This document shows positions 44,598 through 55,309 of a stretch of 64,000 nt of DNA, piece by piece. Source of the DNA: Calliphora vicina. Its lineage: Eukaryota; Arthropoda; Insecta; Diptera; Calliphoridae. Each line of letters opens with the position of its first letter. The stretch's first letter is position 1. The translations under genes were made by a program, and so were the position numbers. The DNA is taken from assembly GCF_958450345.1 (NCBI RefSeq), contig NC_088783.1:58752395-58816394 (forward strand), written 5' to 3'. The notes beneath the pieces are model-generated. The model was given only the letters and a program-made list of their open reading frames with translations, did no database searches and was not told the origin of the DNA.

Positions 44598-46450
44598 GTA
44601 ACAAAAACTATTAGTAAACTATTTTTCGAAAATGGTATTTTTTAAATTTCTATAATAATGAACCTATAAGCAGGAAATTAAACACACATGATCAATGATA
44701 ATGACTAAGTTAGAATCTAAAAATGGGACTCACATGTACTTTTTATCAACTAATAGTATATTTTGAATATTGTTTCACCATTGTATTAAAATATGTGGTG
44801 GGAAATTAATAGAATTTCGGTTTTTATCTATATGTTAATTGACTGTAATGTTAAATCTGCTCAAATGTTTTCTGGTAGTTACGACCTTTTTCATAAATGT
44901 TTTTAAGTTTAATTGAAAACATTGTTGTTTTAAATGGATTTTGACATTCTTTTATTATGATTATTGTTATTTTTAAAATAATTAATTGCGAATATTTTAT
45001 GGAATACTTGGACAAAAATATAAACAACCAGCGGCAGCAAAAAACTATAAACAAATTAATGAAAATAACAATTTGTTTTTGAAATTAAATTGTAAATAAA
45101 CAAAAATTTTATTGATGGCTTGGGGCAATATTTACTTTATACTTATAACAGGGATGAATAATTTTCACCTCCATTAATAATTTGGCATGAAAGAAATCTT
45201 CTAAAGGCAATACTTTGTAAATACTTTGCAAATTCCTAACTTTTATACACAAAATAAACTCCAAGCAATAAGAGCTGACTAAAACTCTTTTAATTGCTAA
45301 ACAAATCGATCTATTAAATTTAAAGGCAAAGAAAAATGCATGGTTTAGATAAGCTCATGCTTTATTATTGCCTTTGCTTATGTGTAATGATCTTTGATCC
45401 TTAGACTTATTAACGCAATGCTTAAGATTACTGATCATATACTATTTTTCTCTGAAATTATGATCAGAAATTACCCTTTATTTCGAAAGGTTTTGCCATC
45501 CCTGTTATATTCAAATAAACTTTGCTGGAATTCCTTAATTTTTTTCTTTCTATATAATAAAATCATTAAGCAAACTTGAACGACATAAACTTTCCTTTCT
45601 CCCCTTAAACTAAAGGAATCCGTAAATTATTGTAAAATAACTGCACATTTTTTATTTCTGTTGCAGTTTTTGATGGCACCTTGCACTCAAAATGTCAACT
45701 TTAATGAAAATATTGTTGCACTAAATACATATTTCTGTTGTATGTGAAGAACATAAAACAAAATAATAATGAACCAATTCATAAATCGCCTTAAAGCTCA
45801 TTGTAAATTAAGGTTTAAATTGTTGACGTTTTTCTTTTATGTTTATTTTTTTATTTCAAGCTGAAGAATATGCTTGATTTTTACCGCTTTAAATAATCAA
45901 CTCAATATGCATCTTTATGCAGATCTGCTTGGATGGTTGAATGGTTGGTTGGTGGTCTCTGTCTCTTTGCCAGCCAATAACTGGTTAATAACTGTCTTTA
46001 AGCGGCAATCAAATGAAAATGGAAATTAAATTCTTTGAAAAGCAAAATAAAATGCAGGTTAATTTTTTTAGTGTAAATAATGTAGAAAAAAGAGGCAGGT
46101 TGAAAGTAAAATAAAAGTAAGGTGCTATATATGAGAGTTAAAAGATGAGATGTGTCCTGTTTTAGTGAAAACAGTACAATTTCTGAAAGGAATCAGTTAG
46201 AAATTATTGTTGTTTATGCGAGATCTAAATTCCATGTTTCTAGGTCCATTATTATAGAAAATTTAAAAAGTACCATTGTACCAAAAAAGTACCACTAAAT
46301 ACACCCTTTTCGTATACTTACTCATTCAGGATCATATACATATGTCTAATTTCATGATTCCAGGTTCGTTATTGTAAATGTGTTCAAAAAGTACCATTAG
46401 AATAAAAAAGTACCATAAAATCTTCCCCTTAGATTCTTATTAACTCAGAG
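44598..46450. other. AT-rich DNA, no gene seen
   Basis: No coding signal. TATTTCTGTTGCAG at 45,653-45,666 resembles a 3' splice site on the + strand, unsupported by an open exon. Confidence 0.4.
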
Positions 46451-46453
46451 CTA

Positions 46454-47910
46454 GAGTATCCGAAACCGAAAACCGGTCAACCGGTTTTTTCATCTGTGTA
46501 AACTCCACCGGTTTCGGTTTTTTGACAAACCGGTTTTTGTAAGACGGTTAACCGGTTTTAATGAAATATATTTTCCAAGAATGATAAACTAAAGATTACG
46601 CCATCAAGCAAACTCATTTAAAACTTTCTGCGCATATGGTATCTGTGACGTCACGCAATCTGTGTTTCTATTGGTTAAAAATTTTCAGATGTCAAACTAT
46701 TATTTTATATGTAATAATAACAGTGGGACAATTTATATTTTTTCCCGCAATTTATTTGTTTATTATAAATTTAATTAATAATAAGTATATATGATATATA
46801 TGATTTTTTTTCAATTTCATTTGTATTTTGGTTAACATTTTCATTGGAAATTTTGTGTACATTTTCGTTTGAAGTTTCATTTGGAATTTCATTTGGAGTT
46901 TCATTTGGAATTTCAATTGGAATATCGCAAGACCCTATGGTGGGAACAAACCCCGGTTTCAATTTTTGTGTACGGCGATTACTAAATCCTATTCATATTC
47001 ATGAGGAAATGACCTACCGAAATTAAATTGGTGATAACTTACCCAGCTCAAATTTCAAATTTCTTTCGAAATCCTCTTTTTTAAAGTGTAAGGCACACAT
47101 TTTTTCTTTTTGTACATTAACGGGTTTAAAACGATTACAAAATTTTACCCAAGACTTTCTTTGTATTACACCCTTCGGGAAATTGTAAAAGGATACAGCT
47201 TTATATACAAAAAGTTTTAAACATTTAATTAAAAACACACACAATTTTACTTTTTTCACAATTTCTCATATGTTTTTTTTGTTATTATTTTGCTTGCACT
47301 TGCCCACTGCACACTTCATGTTTATATTCTTTATGAAATATTCCTTTTTGGTTTTCTTGATACTGGGGCTTTCTTAGATTACTTCACTTAATATATTAGC
47401 AATATTATTTTTTTTAAGAAGTTTTGCATCAAAAATAAAACAAAATTCGTTATATTTTTCGAAATCTGTTACAATATTTTTTGAAAACTGTCAATGTATT
47501 TTTGAATGCAAGGTTGCCAACTCTCACTTAATACATACATTTTTCACTAGAAATAGTATGTTTAATATACGAAAAAAATATGTCAACCCTTAAAAGAGAA
47601 CAACTACGTCATCAAACGGTAAATCATGCGCAAGGCGTAATCTTTAGTTTATAATTCTTGATATTTTCTAAATCTCATTCAGACATATTTATGAAAAACT
47701 TTGATACCATTTATAAAAATATTGATTTATTTTATAAAAAAAAATTGCAGCATTTGACAACATTTCTTAAAAGATATATGTAAAATAATTGCTTAATTTC
47801 CATTAAATAAAAATTTAATATAAACCTCTTAACCGATTTTTTTAATCGAAACCGGTTTTTTCAAAAACCCACTTTTTCGGTTAAACCGGAAACCGGTTTT
47901 TTGGACACTC
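46454..47910 (-). mobile_element. 1.46-kb element carrying a THAP gene, CCGGTTT-rich inverted ends
   Basis: Left end GAGTATCCGAAACCGAAAACC and right end (reversed) GAGTGTCCAAAAAACCGGTT share GAGTRTCC and then dense ACCGGTTT / CGGTTTTCGG words over about 110 bp on each side. TA flanks both ends (46452-46453, 47911-47912). Further in, a second inverted pair reads CTAAAGATTACGCC / GGCGTAATCTTTAG. The only gene is a THAP-domain protein (46771-47259). THAP domains start P-element-type transposases, so this is probably a deletion derivative keeping the DNA-binding domain alone. Confidence 0.75.
46771..47259 (-). CDS. THAP-domain protein, two exons
   Basis: Exon 1 (47259-47043) starts MKKVKLC and has the THAP pattern: C7 and C13, SFYNFPKG, W, KFCNRF, then CALHF (C-x2-H) and EDFERNLKFEL. 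A strong donor G|GTAAGT at 47043/47042 and an acceptor ATAG at 46989 give a 54-nt intron, typical of fly short introns. Splicing restores the frame into RRTQKLKPGFVPTIG, the standard KLKPxAVPTI end of a THAP domain. Exon 2 (46988-46771) adds an Asn/Glu-rich tail with IPNET repeats and stops; total 144 aa. There is no transposase catalytic region. The first zinc pair spacing (C-x5-C) is slightly wide. Role: sequence-specific DNA binding, perhaps to its own element ends (inference). Confidence 0.75.
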
Positions 47911-47925
47911 TACGCGATATATATA

Positions 47926-48518
47926 TGGGGCATTTCATGTCAAGTGAACCAACTTTTGAAATTGATGTCTTCAACAAGATCGGTCGAGAACTCTCCGAGT
48001 TAGAAGGGGTCAACATTTGACATTTTGGCCAAGCAGGTGTTTTTTCTTATCCATGTATCTTATTACCTATTATTCTTAGCAAAATGTGTCCCAAATAGCT
48101 TAGATAGCTCTTTCTTCAATCTTTCGAAAAAAATTATTTAAAAAAAATAAAAAAATTGTAATATTTTTTTCCGAAATCAAAAACTTGTTCGACTTTTTTT
48201 TTAATTGGCCCTTTTTTTTCTTAAAATAAAGCTTAGATATTTTCCTTGAAGACCTATATGGTCGCTAAGTTGAACATTAACATTTTTTTTTTTTGCTCAA
48301 AAAAAAGCTTGGGTCTTTTCTTTAAGACCTATTTAGTCGCTTAGTGGGATGCGAATGGGATATCCATCAAAATAAATATTTTCTAACTCAAGAAATATAA
48401 TTTTCGAAATTTTTTTCAATGGGAGTTACTATCCAATAGAACTAACCTTGGTGCAAATTTCATCCCGATCGGAAGACATCGATTTCAAAAGTTGATTCAC
48501 TTGACATGAAATGTCCCA
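47926..48518. mobile_element. 593-bp TA-flanked MITE, copy 1
   Basis: About 48-bp inverted ends starting TGGGRCATTTCATGTCAAGT (47926 rightward, 48518 leftward), flanked by TA (47924-47925, 48519-48520). The interior has GACCTATTTAGTCGCTTAGT and long A/T runs. It lies directly beside the right end of the THAP element. No ORF. Confidence 0.85.
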
Positions 48519-48589
48519 TATGCTTAATTTCAGATTTCTATGTCCATTATTAAAAAAATTATAAAAGTACCATTAGAAAAATAAAAATA

Positions 48590-48965
48590 ATTTTTTTAAA
48601 CTTTTTTTTGTAAATTTAAATTTTTTTTTTTTAAATTTTAAATTTTTTTTTTTAAATTTAAAAATTTTTTTTTTTTGTTTTTTCAATTTCAAAAAAAAAT
48701 CGGGTTAAAATTGTCTTGGTTTTCATATCTCAGCCATTTGTGGACCGATTTTGCTGATTTTAAATAGCATGTCTGACAGAATTATTGAAGATTATCTGGG
48801 GTCTTCAGAAAATTGATTTCAACAGACAGACGGACATGGCTTAATCGACTCCGCTATCTATAAGGATCTAAAATATATGTATGTATATACTTTATAGGGT
48901 CGGAAATGAAAAATGTAGAAATTACAAACGGAATGACAAACTTATATATATATGAAGGGTATAAA
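48590..48965 (+). repeat. mini-me/DINE-type repeat, copy 4
   Basis: T-rich start, ATTTGTGGACCGATTTTGCT, CAACAGACAGACGGACATGG, GACTCCGCTATCTATAAGGA, ATATACTTTATAGGGTCGGA, ending TATGAAGGGTATAAAA. Confidence 0.8.
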
Positions 48966-50600
48966 AAAGAACCTATAGTTCAGCTCTCACTTGTACCTAA
49001 ATATTATCCCCTATTCCTAACTCTAACTTTACTCATATATGTACATATCAGCTAACTTTAATGTCGATAAGTTAAATAATTTAAAATATTAAAAAAATTA
49101 CCAATTTCCCTTTTCCTCCTTGAACATCCTCAACTTTGAAATTTAAAAATATTCCACTTTGCCAAAATTGTTTATGCTACAGACATCAGTCTCAAACGAT
49201 TAATATCTGTGTTGATGTGCTCAAGAAAAAAAAAATATGTTTAAAAAAGCACTAAACTGTTTACCCGGATTTGGCTCAAAATACACCTTGGCACTCGAAT
49301 TCCAAATAACACCCTGTTAGTTAATTTTTGTATGAATGCAGGAACAAATGTTAAACAAATTATCAAAATTAGCTTAATAATTGAAAAAAGTTATTTATAC
49401 CCTCTATTTGGTATCTTTTTTTATTACCTTGCGGTGATACAATTTTATTCAAATAAATTTCTGTATCATGGTGGGAGCTCATAATAAAATACTCGTATGT
49501 CTATGTCAATTTATAGAAAAACTTATTTTATGAAAAAAGTACCAAAAATAAACACAATTTTTATGACTTTAGGGTTCGAATTCCTAAAAATTGCCAAATC
49601 CATATTTGTTATTTTTTTGATAAGTAAAGAATACGATTTAAAATTTATTTTTATGTTTAATGGTTTAAAAGATACCAAACTAAGATAGGGTGCCAAAAAA
49701 AGTACCAAAATGCAGTTTTTATCCGTTCTCCCTAAAATTGTAGTTCTCCCCTAAAATTTTCGAATTTCAAAAAAGTACCAAACACATGTCAACTTAATTT
49801 TAAATGCGTTTTGGGGAGGGAGGGAATCCACAGTTATAATTTCACGATTCTAGCTTCAGTCGTTTGGGCTGTACTACTCTTTTATACTTTACTATTTTAT
49901 ATATAGAGATTGATTTTAAATGGTAACTAAATGACAAGTTAAAAAATGTATTTGAAAAATATTGTATAACTTATTTTGATTTACATTTAATTGAAAATCA
50001 TCATTCATTAGAAAATGTTGACAGATAAACGAACACAGGTAGACATACTATATTCAAAACCCATGCTAGTAAATGATAAATTTTGACTATAGTTATACTG
50101 AAAGGGTTAATGAAATTATGAGTTATAAAATCGGACCATTATAGGTACAACTGTTAAAATTTGCGTTTATAATACTCATCGAATCGAAAACAAGTTTTTA
50201 ACTTTATTGAAATAAATGTAAAAATTGGGATGATTTTTTTTGTATCTGGTTATAATGGGTTATCGATGAAATAGTTTACCATCACAAAATTTTTCTCATA
50301 TTTAAACATCTATGGGCAAATGTAATTAAACTTTTTTCAATATTTTGTTTTTAATTTTTTTGAAACTTTAAACTTCAATTAAAATGTGAACAAAATGTGT
50401 TTTATAAATCATTTATCAATTTAAAATTTGAATACGAAGGATAAACTTTATCCTCTAATGAATGTTAAAATTGGAATTGAAATATTTAATAATATATAAA
50501 TGTAATTTTACATCACTTCCCCTCTTCATCTAGCTTTCTACCAATAACTTAATACCCTGTTACTAAAATCCTTCAATCAAATAGTTTTCCATTTGAACTG
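48966..50600. other. AT-rich DNA, no gene seen
   Basis: Contains repeated phrases AAAAAGTACCA (also at 46,270-46,420), part of an unclassified dispersed repeat. No coding signal. Confidence 0.4.
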
Positions 50601-50610
50601 GCAACTCTGC

Positions 50611-50616
50611 TCAGTT
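50611..50616 (+). promoter_or_regulatory. initiator-like sequence TCAGTT
   Basis: Matches the fly Inr TCAGTY with A+1 at 50613. GGTCTC, close to a DPE, begins at +29, one base off the ideal spacing. No TATA box at -30. Weak by itself but placed ahead of an exon-like stretch. Confidence 0.3.
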
Positions 50617-51269
50617 TGCCAAACATTTTAGTTCTTACTTGGTCTCCACTAAAATCGTTTGCTTTAAATTCGTCGTCGTGTTGTCCGTCATTAAAAGAAT
50701 ATTAAATATAGTGAAAAGTGTAGTGCATTTAACAAAATTCCTAAAATATTAAACATCTCAATGTAATTTAAAAGAATATTAATTAAAATTATCAGAAATC
50801 ATTGTGAAACTAGTGTTTTTATTAAAATAAATCAGTGAGAAAAAGCAAAATTATCAATCAGATTTTGTATGCACTAATTTTATTGTTGTTGTAGGTAGTT
50901 AGCAGTGTTTAGTTATTGTTGTTGTTTGTAAACATGGCTTATCGTGTGTGTCTCGTGATTTTGTACATTCAATAGTGTTGTTGTTGTGTTTTTTTTTATT
51001 GTTTTTGCATAAAGCAAAGGCTTGAGTGAGAAAATAAAAAAAAACTAAATAGTAAAAGCAGAGCAAGAAAAAGTGAAGAGTGTTTTTTACACAAACAAAA
51101 TCATTGTTTTTAATTGTAAATAAGGAAACAAACTAGAGTTGCCAGTACTCTAGTTAGTGTAAATAAAACGGAAATCGGTTCGGACATTTAATTTAATGAA
51201 ATACATAATATAAGATAATAATAATTTAAGTAATAAATTCATCTGTAAAGAAATTAAAATTGTATTTCA
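50613..51269 (+). other. possible untranslated first exon of a host gene
   Basis: The stretch runs from the Inr-like site to a strong donor, ATTTCAG|GTGAGTTT (51269/51270). It has the look of a long fly 5' leader: AAAAGTG and AAGTGAAGAGTG words, TTGTTGTTG runs, low ORF content. One short upstream-type ORF has an excellent start context (AAACATGGC, 50934-50975, 13 codons). Downstream on the same strand, at 55,300, is a recursive splice site, which only makes sense inside a long transcribed intron. No protein-coding exon of this gene is in the window. All of this is inference. Confidence 0.3.
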
Positions 51270-51489
51270 GGTGAGTTTATTATTTAGAAATAATAAATTG
51301 TTTGCATTTATTAGGTATTTACTGCATTGATTTTTCTCAAAAATTAAATTTTTAAACAAGTGATTTTAGATAAAAAATAAATTTTAAAAATTTTTAGCTG
51401 AAAATGTATTTCGCTTTATCTATTCGAAAAAAATTTAGAACATACGTAATTATGTATTGTGATTTTTTTATACCTTTCACCATGTGTGG

Positions 51490-52239
51490 CAAGGGTATCT
51501 CGCATCCCACTAAGAGACCAAAAAGCTGTTAAAGGAATGGACCCAAGCTTTCTTTTGAGCAAAAACAAATTTAAAAAAACGGCTCATTTAAAAAATAAGT
51601 TAGATTTTGCAAAAACAAAGTCAAAAATTGCATATTTTGAGTTACAAAACATTTATTTTGATAGATATTCCACTCGCATCCCACTAAGCGACTAAATAGG
51701 TCTTCAAGGAAAATATTTGAACTTTCTGTTGAGCAAAAAAAATAAAAGAGGGCCCATTTCGAAAAAAAGTCAAAGTTTTTGATTTTGCAGAAAAAGTCAA
51801 AAATTTCATGTTTTGAGTTACAAAATATTTTTTTGATAGATATCGAACTCGCATCCCACGACCAAATAGGTCCTCAAGGAAAATATCTAAGCTTTATTTT
51901 AAGAAAAAAAGGGCCCATTTTGAAAAAAAGTCAAAAAAGTTTTTGATTTCGGAAGAAAAATATTAAGATTTTTTTATTTTTTTTTAAATGTTTTTTTTTT
52001 CGAAAGATTGAAGAAATAGCTATCTAAACTATTTGGGACACATTTTGCTAAGAACAATAGGTAATAAGTTATATGGATGAGATCACATGTTTGGCCAAAA
52101 TGTGAATTCCGAGAGTTCTTGGCCGATCTTGTTGAAAAATTGTGTCTGAATTACTATCCAATTAGTCTAACCTTGGTGCATCATCCCGATCGGAAGACAT
52201 CGATTTTAAAAGTTGGCTCACTTGACGTGAAATCCCCCA
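51490..52239 (-). mobile_element. TA-type MITE, copy 2, with three tandem 175-bp modules
   Basis: The right end TCACTTGACGTGAAATCCCCCA (52218-52239, then TA) matches the end of the element at 47,926-48,518 in reverse, and the region 51,990-52,200 matches its left half. The expected other end is missing. Its middle is expanded: CTCGCATCCC recurs at 51499, 51673 and 51848 (periods 174 and 175), each followed by AAATAGGTC..CAAGGAAAATAT and GGCCCATTT words, while copy 1 has one such module. No ORF. Confidence 0.75.
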
Positions 52240-52241
52240 TA

Positions 52242-52553
52242 AGTTTGTCATTCCGTTTGTAATTTCTACATTTTTCATTTGCGACCCCACAAAGTATATA
52301 TATTCTGGATCATTATAGATAGCGGAGTCGATATAGCCATTTCCGCCTTTTCGTCTGTATGTTGAAATCAACTTTCCTTAGCCCCCAAATAACTTACAAA
52401 CATGATTGATACATCAATATATCTTCCTCTATACATCAATAATTCTTCCGGCTCGGTTGCTATTTAAAATCGAGAAAATCGGCCCACAAATGGCTGTGAA
52501 ATAAGGAAAAACCCGGGACAACCTCGATTTTTGGTGTATTTTTTATCTATACA
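52242..52553 (-). repeat. mini-me/DINE-type repeat, copy 5, first half
   Basis: GTTTGTCATTCCGTTTGTAA, AAAGTATATATATTCTGGAT, GATAGCGGAGTCGATATAGC and CTCGATTTTTGGTGTATTTT. It is cut at 52,553 by Tc1 copy B and continues at 54,017 after about 30 bp of loss. Confidence 0.8.
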
Positions 52554-52555
52554 TA

Positions 52556-53652
52556 CAGTGGTTGACAAAACAATGGAAACTTTTCCAAATATTTCATTAG
52601 TTTAACATTTTTGTAGTATTTTATTTGTATACTTTTATTAACTTTATCCTCAGCGTATGGATACATAACATCGTTTAATATGGTTCTGTATCCTATACCT
52701 GTCATGGTATCTTTATAATATGAATTGGGCCCATACCTTGCCCTGAAAAACATGCCCATACCATAATATTGCCACCGCTAAACTTTACAGTCTTATTTGT
52801 GTACCTTGGATCTAAACTTTTTTCCCTTTGGTCGTCTTACAAATGTTCTCCCATCACTGCCTCTTAAATTGTATTTGAATTCGTCGGAAAAGAGAACAGT
52901 ATTCCAATTCTGTATCGACCAGTTTAAATGATCCCTGGCAAATTGTAGACGAGCAGGACGATAGCAACGAAGACCAGACTCATTTGCCCTGCGACTAACT
53001 GTTCGGGAACTTATTTCTAATTTTAGGCTATTAACAACCTCTCGAGGAGTTATTTTTGGGAATTTCTTGAACTCTCTCGCTACTAAATTATCTTGTCTAG
53101 GAGTAGTCTTACGAGGTCTTCCACCTAAATGTTGAGTTTTTACAGAACCGGTCTCATGAAATTTCTTTATAATTTTGGAAACTGCTGATTTATTTATTGA
53201 ATATTTCTCACAGATACTTTTTTGTTTTAAATCAGCTTTAAAATCGTTAATTATTTTATTTTTTAAGTCTTCACAAATCTTAACTTTAGCCATTTTCGTT
53301 AACTTTGAAAAAAAGCAATATGCGAAACACTTAGAAAAATAAATTTGGAAAAATTACCAGAATTTTAAAATAAAATAAAATAACTGTAAACAGGATGCTG
53401 TTTACATCGTTCTTTTAAATATTATTTTCGTTTTACACTTCTTTCTTGCAGAAGTTTAAAAGTTTCCATTGTTTTGTCGGTAGCGAAATAGTGAATATTT
53501 TTAATTTTGTTCCCTTTTTTTGTTTTTCATATTTATATAAATAAAACTATACAAGTAAAATACTAAAAAAAAATTTTTTATTTTAAAAAAATATTTTAAA
53601 TTTTGGAATTTTAAATATGGAATATTTGGAAAAGTTTCCATTGTTTTGTCAA
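52556..53652 (-). mobile_element. Tc1-type transposon, copy B (defective)
   Basis: The left end is intact with TA (52554-52555) and CAGTGGTTGACAAAACAATG; the right end stops at TTGTTTTGTCAAC (53652) and lacks the last bases CACTG and the TA. The left part misses about 470 bp found in copy A between about 812 and 1287, which removes the second Asp and the Glu of the catalytic triad. It carries the uninterrupted target sequence CTAACTGTTCGGGAACTT (about 52,995-53,012) into which copy A received the retrotransposon. Confidence 0.92.
52793..53293 (-). pseudogene. Tc1 transposase, N-terminal 166 aa
   Basis: Starts MAKVKICEDLKNKI with the HTH (KSICEKYSINKSAVSKIIKKF), GRPRKTT, a second HTH region (ITPREVVNSLKLEISSRTVSRR) and the first catalytic Asp in VLFSDEFKYNL. 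It runs out of frame at 52,793. The next frame (to about 52,670) holds GTGIGYRTILNDVMYPYAE-like residues (52547-52759 reading), after which the catalytic end is deleted. It keeps the leucine codon that is a stop in copy A. It could make a DNA-binding fragment but not active transposase. Confidence 0.9.
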
Positions 53653-54016
53653 CTCAAAATCACCTTTGACAATTTATCTTTCCGAATCGAAGAATTTTCA
53701 ACAAAATGGCATCGATTTGTTGTTGCATATTTTTGCATATTTTGTTATACATAAATGCATATTTTTCTTTTAAATGTATATATTTAGCATATTTTTCCAT
53801 TTTATTGTATATTTAATTTTCTTTTGGATATATTTTTAATGTACACTGTACATTTTTTGCCGAACGTAGGGGTCACCTTTTTACATTTTTCGTTATATCT
53901 TTGCCATTTACCGTCGGATCTTATGGCAAATGATATACCAATGTTTTGCTCTAAGGGCCATAGACCTTAAGTATCCCGTTCTAGTATTTATCCTTCAGAT
54001 CTTTGTTCCTACCACC
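53653..54016. other. unclassified insert within mini-me copy 5
   Basis: Sits between the truncated Tc1 right end and the resumed repeat. GCATATTTTT-type repeats fill 53,725-53,830, and it ends CTACCACCCTAG. No ORF and no matching left terminus. Confidence 0.5.
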
Positions 54017-54368
54017 CTAGATAATATGGATACCAACTTAATGGTAGATATTTCAAAGTCATATGCAACGACGTATATAAGGTTGGACGTATCATAGTAA
54101 GTTGGACCTAAAATGGGTCAAAATCGGAAAAAATAATTTTTAACCCGAATTTTTTTTTCACCAAATAATTTTTTTGTCATAAATTTTTATTGTAATAATA
54201 AATTTAAAAAATTAAATTTGTAAAAAAAAATTATTAACAATTTTGTATTTTTAAACAATTTTGCAAAAGAAAAAAATTAAAATTTTGTTCACCTAAAGAT
54301 ATTTAAAATTTGTATTTTAAAGTAATGGATTCGGCACAGACGAATATAGCTCTCTTACTTGTTTCCTA
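54017..54368 (-). repeat. mini-me/DINE-type repeat, copy 5, second half
   Basis: Resumes with GATAATATGGATACCAACTT, ACGACGTATATAAGGTTGGA and ACCCGAATTTTTTTTTCACC, and ends GACGAATATAGCTCTCTTAC, the complement of the start of copy 1. Confidence 0.8.
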
Positions 54369-55285
54369 TATTTTATATGTTGAAATTACAAATTACGTTT
54401 GAAAATTATAAAATTCTTTTAATAAAGTCGAAAACAAAATTTGTTTCGTTACCGGAATGAATGAGCTTAGAGTATTTTATAAACATGGAGTAAATGGTTC
54501 CTATTTTAAAAATTTGTAAAAAGTCTCTTTAAATTTCATTTTATAAAGATTTATCAAAGGTCCATAAAACAAATTTCGTATAGAAATTTTGTTTTTTATA
54601 AATTTAAATATTATTTATGAATATGGGAGAATATCGTTGGCATGAATTGTTCATAACAATTTACAAAAAAAGTACATTTCTTTGAATATTTATTTATATT
54701 TCTTGATTTATTTTGCAAAATGTCAGACAAACAATAATTTGCTTATTTTTTTTCCCGAGGATGTTTTTGCGTATATTTAAAATTCCTATAAAACTCAAAC
54801 AAATTTTGTGTTTCACATGTAATATTTTTTCCACTCAAATTATTTTAAGTTGATTTTTATGGGTTTTTAACAAATTACATGGCAGCAGCAGCCATACAGT
54901 TGTTGGGTTTTGTAATAAAAATAAAAAAACGGCGAAAAAAGAAGAAAACAATTCCTTTTTTGAAATTTTTAAAACATAATTTGTACATGTGGTTGACCGT
55001 AGGGTATGTTTTCTGGTTTTTGAAATGAATGCATTTTTGATCTTTCCCCCAATTTGATTTTTTTTATTTTGTTACTTTTTAACCAAATTATCACTTGTGC
55101 ATTTTTCTACTTGCCTGCTGACTCTCTAGGTTGTTTTTCATTATGAAATTTTTATTGAATTATGAAAAAATAGCTGCTAGTTATAGGAAATTTTGTTGTT
55201 GTTAACTTTTAAATCTTAGTATTTTTAATAATTTTGTTTTTCTTTTTCATTTACTTGACTTAATTTAATTTTTTATTTTTCTTTT
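54369..55285. other. AT-rich DNA, no gene seen
   Basis: Candidate intron sequence between the putative first exon and the recursive splice site; no coding signal. Confidence 0.4.
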
Positions 55286-55306
55286 TGTGTTTCTTTACAG
55301 GTAAGT
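55275..55306 (+). promoter_or_regulatory. recursive splice site (ratchet point), zero-length exon
   Basis: A 20-nt pyrimidine-rich tract leads to TTTCTTTACAG (ending 55300), immediately followed by GTAAGT (55301-55306). A strong 3' splice site directly joined to a perfect 5' splice site is the definition of a ratchet point, used in flies to remove long introns in steps. CTTAAT at about 55,258-55,263 could serve as branch point. An alternative is an ordinary exon starting GTAAGTG. Confidence 0.65.
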
Positions 55307-55309
55307 GCT

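Noticed and set aside
46844..47026. 60-aa frame on + with GISFGVSFG repeats
   Set aside because: Antisense of the IPNET-repeat tail of the THAP protein.
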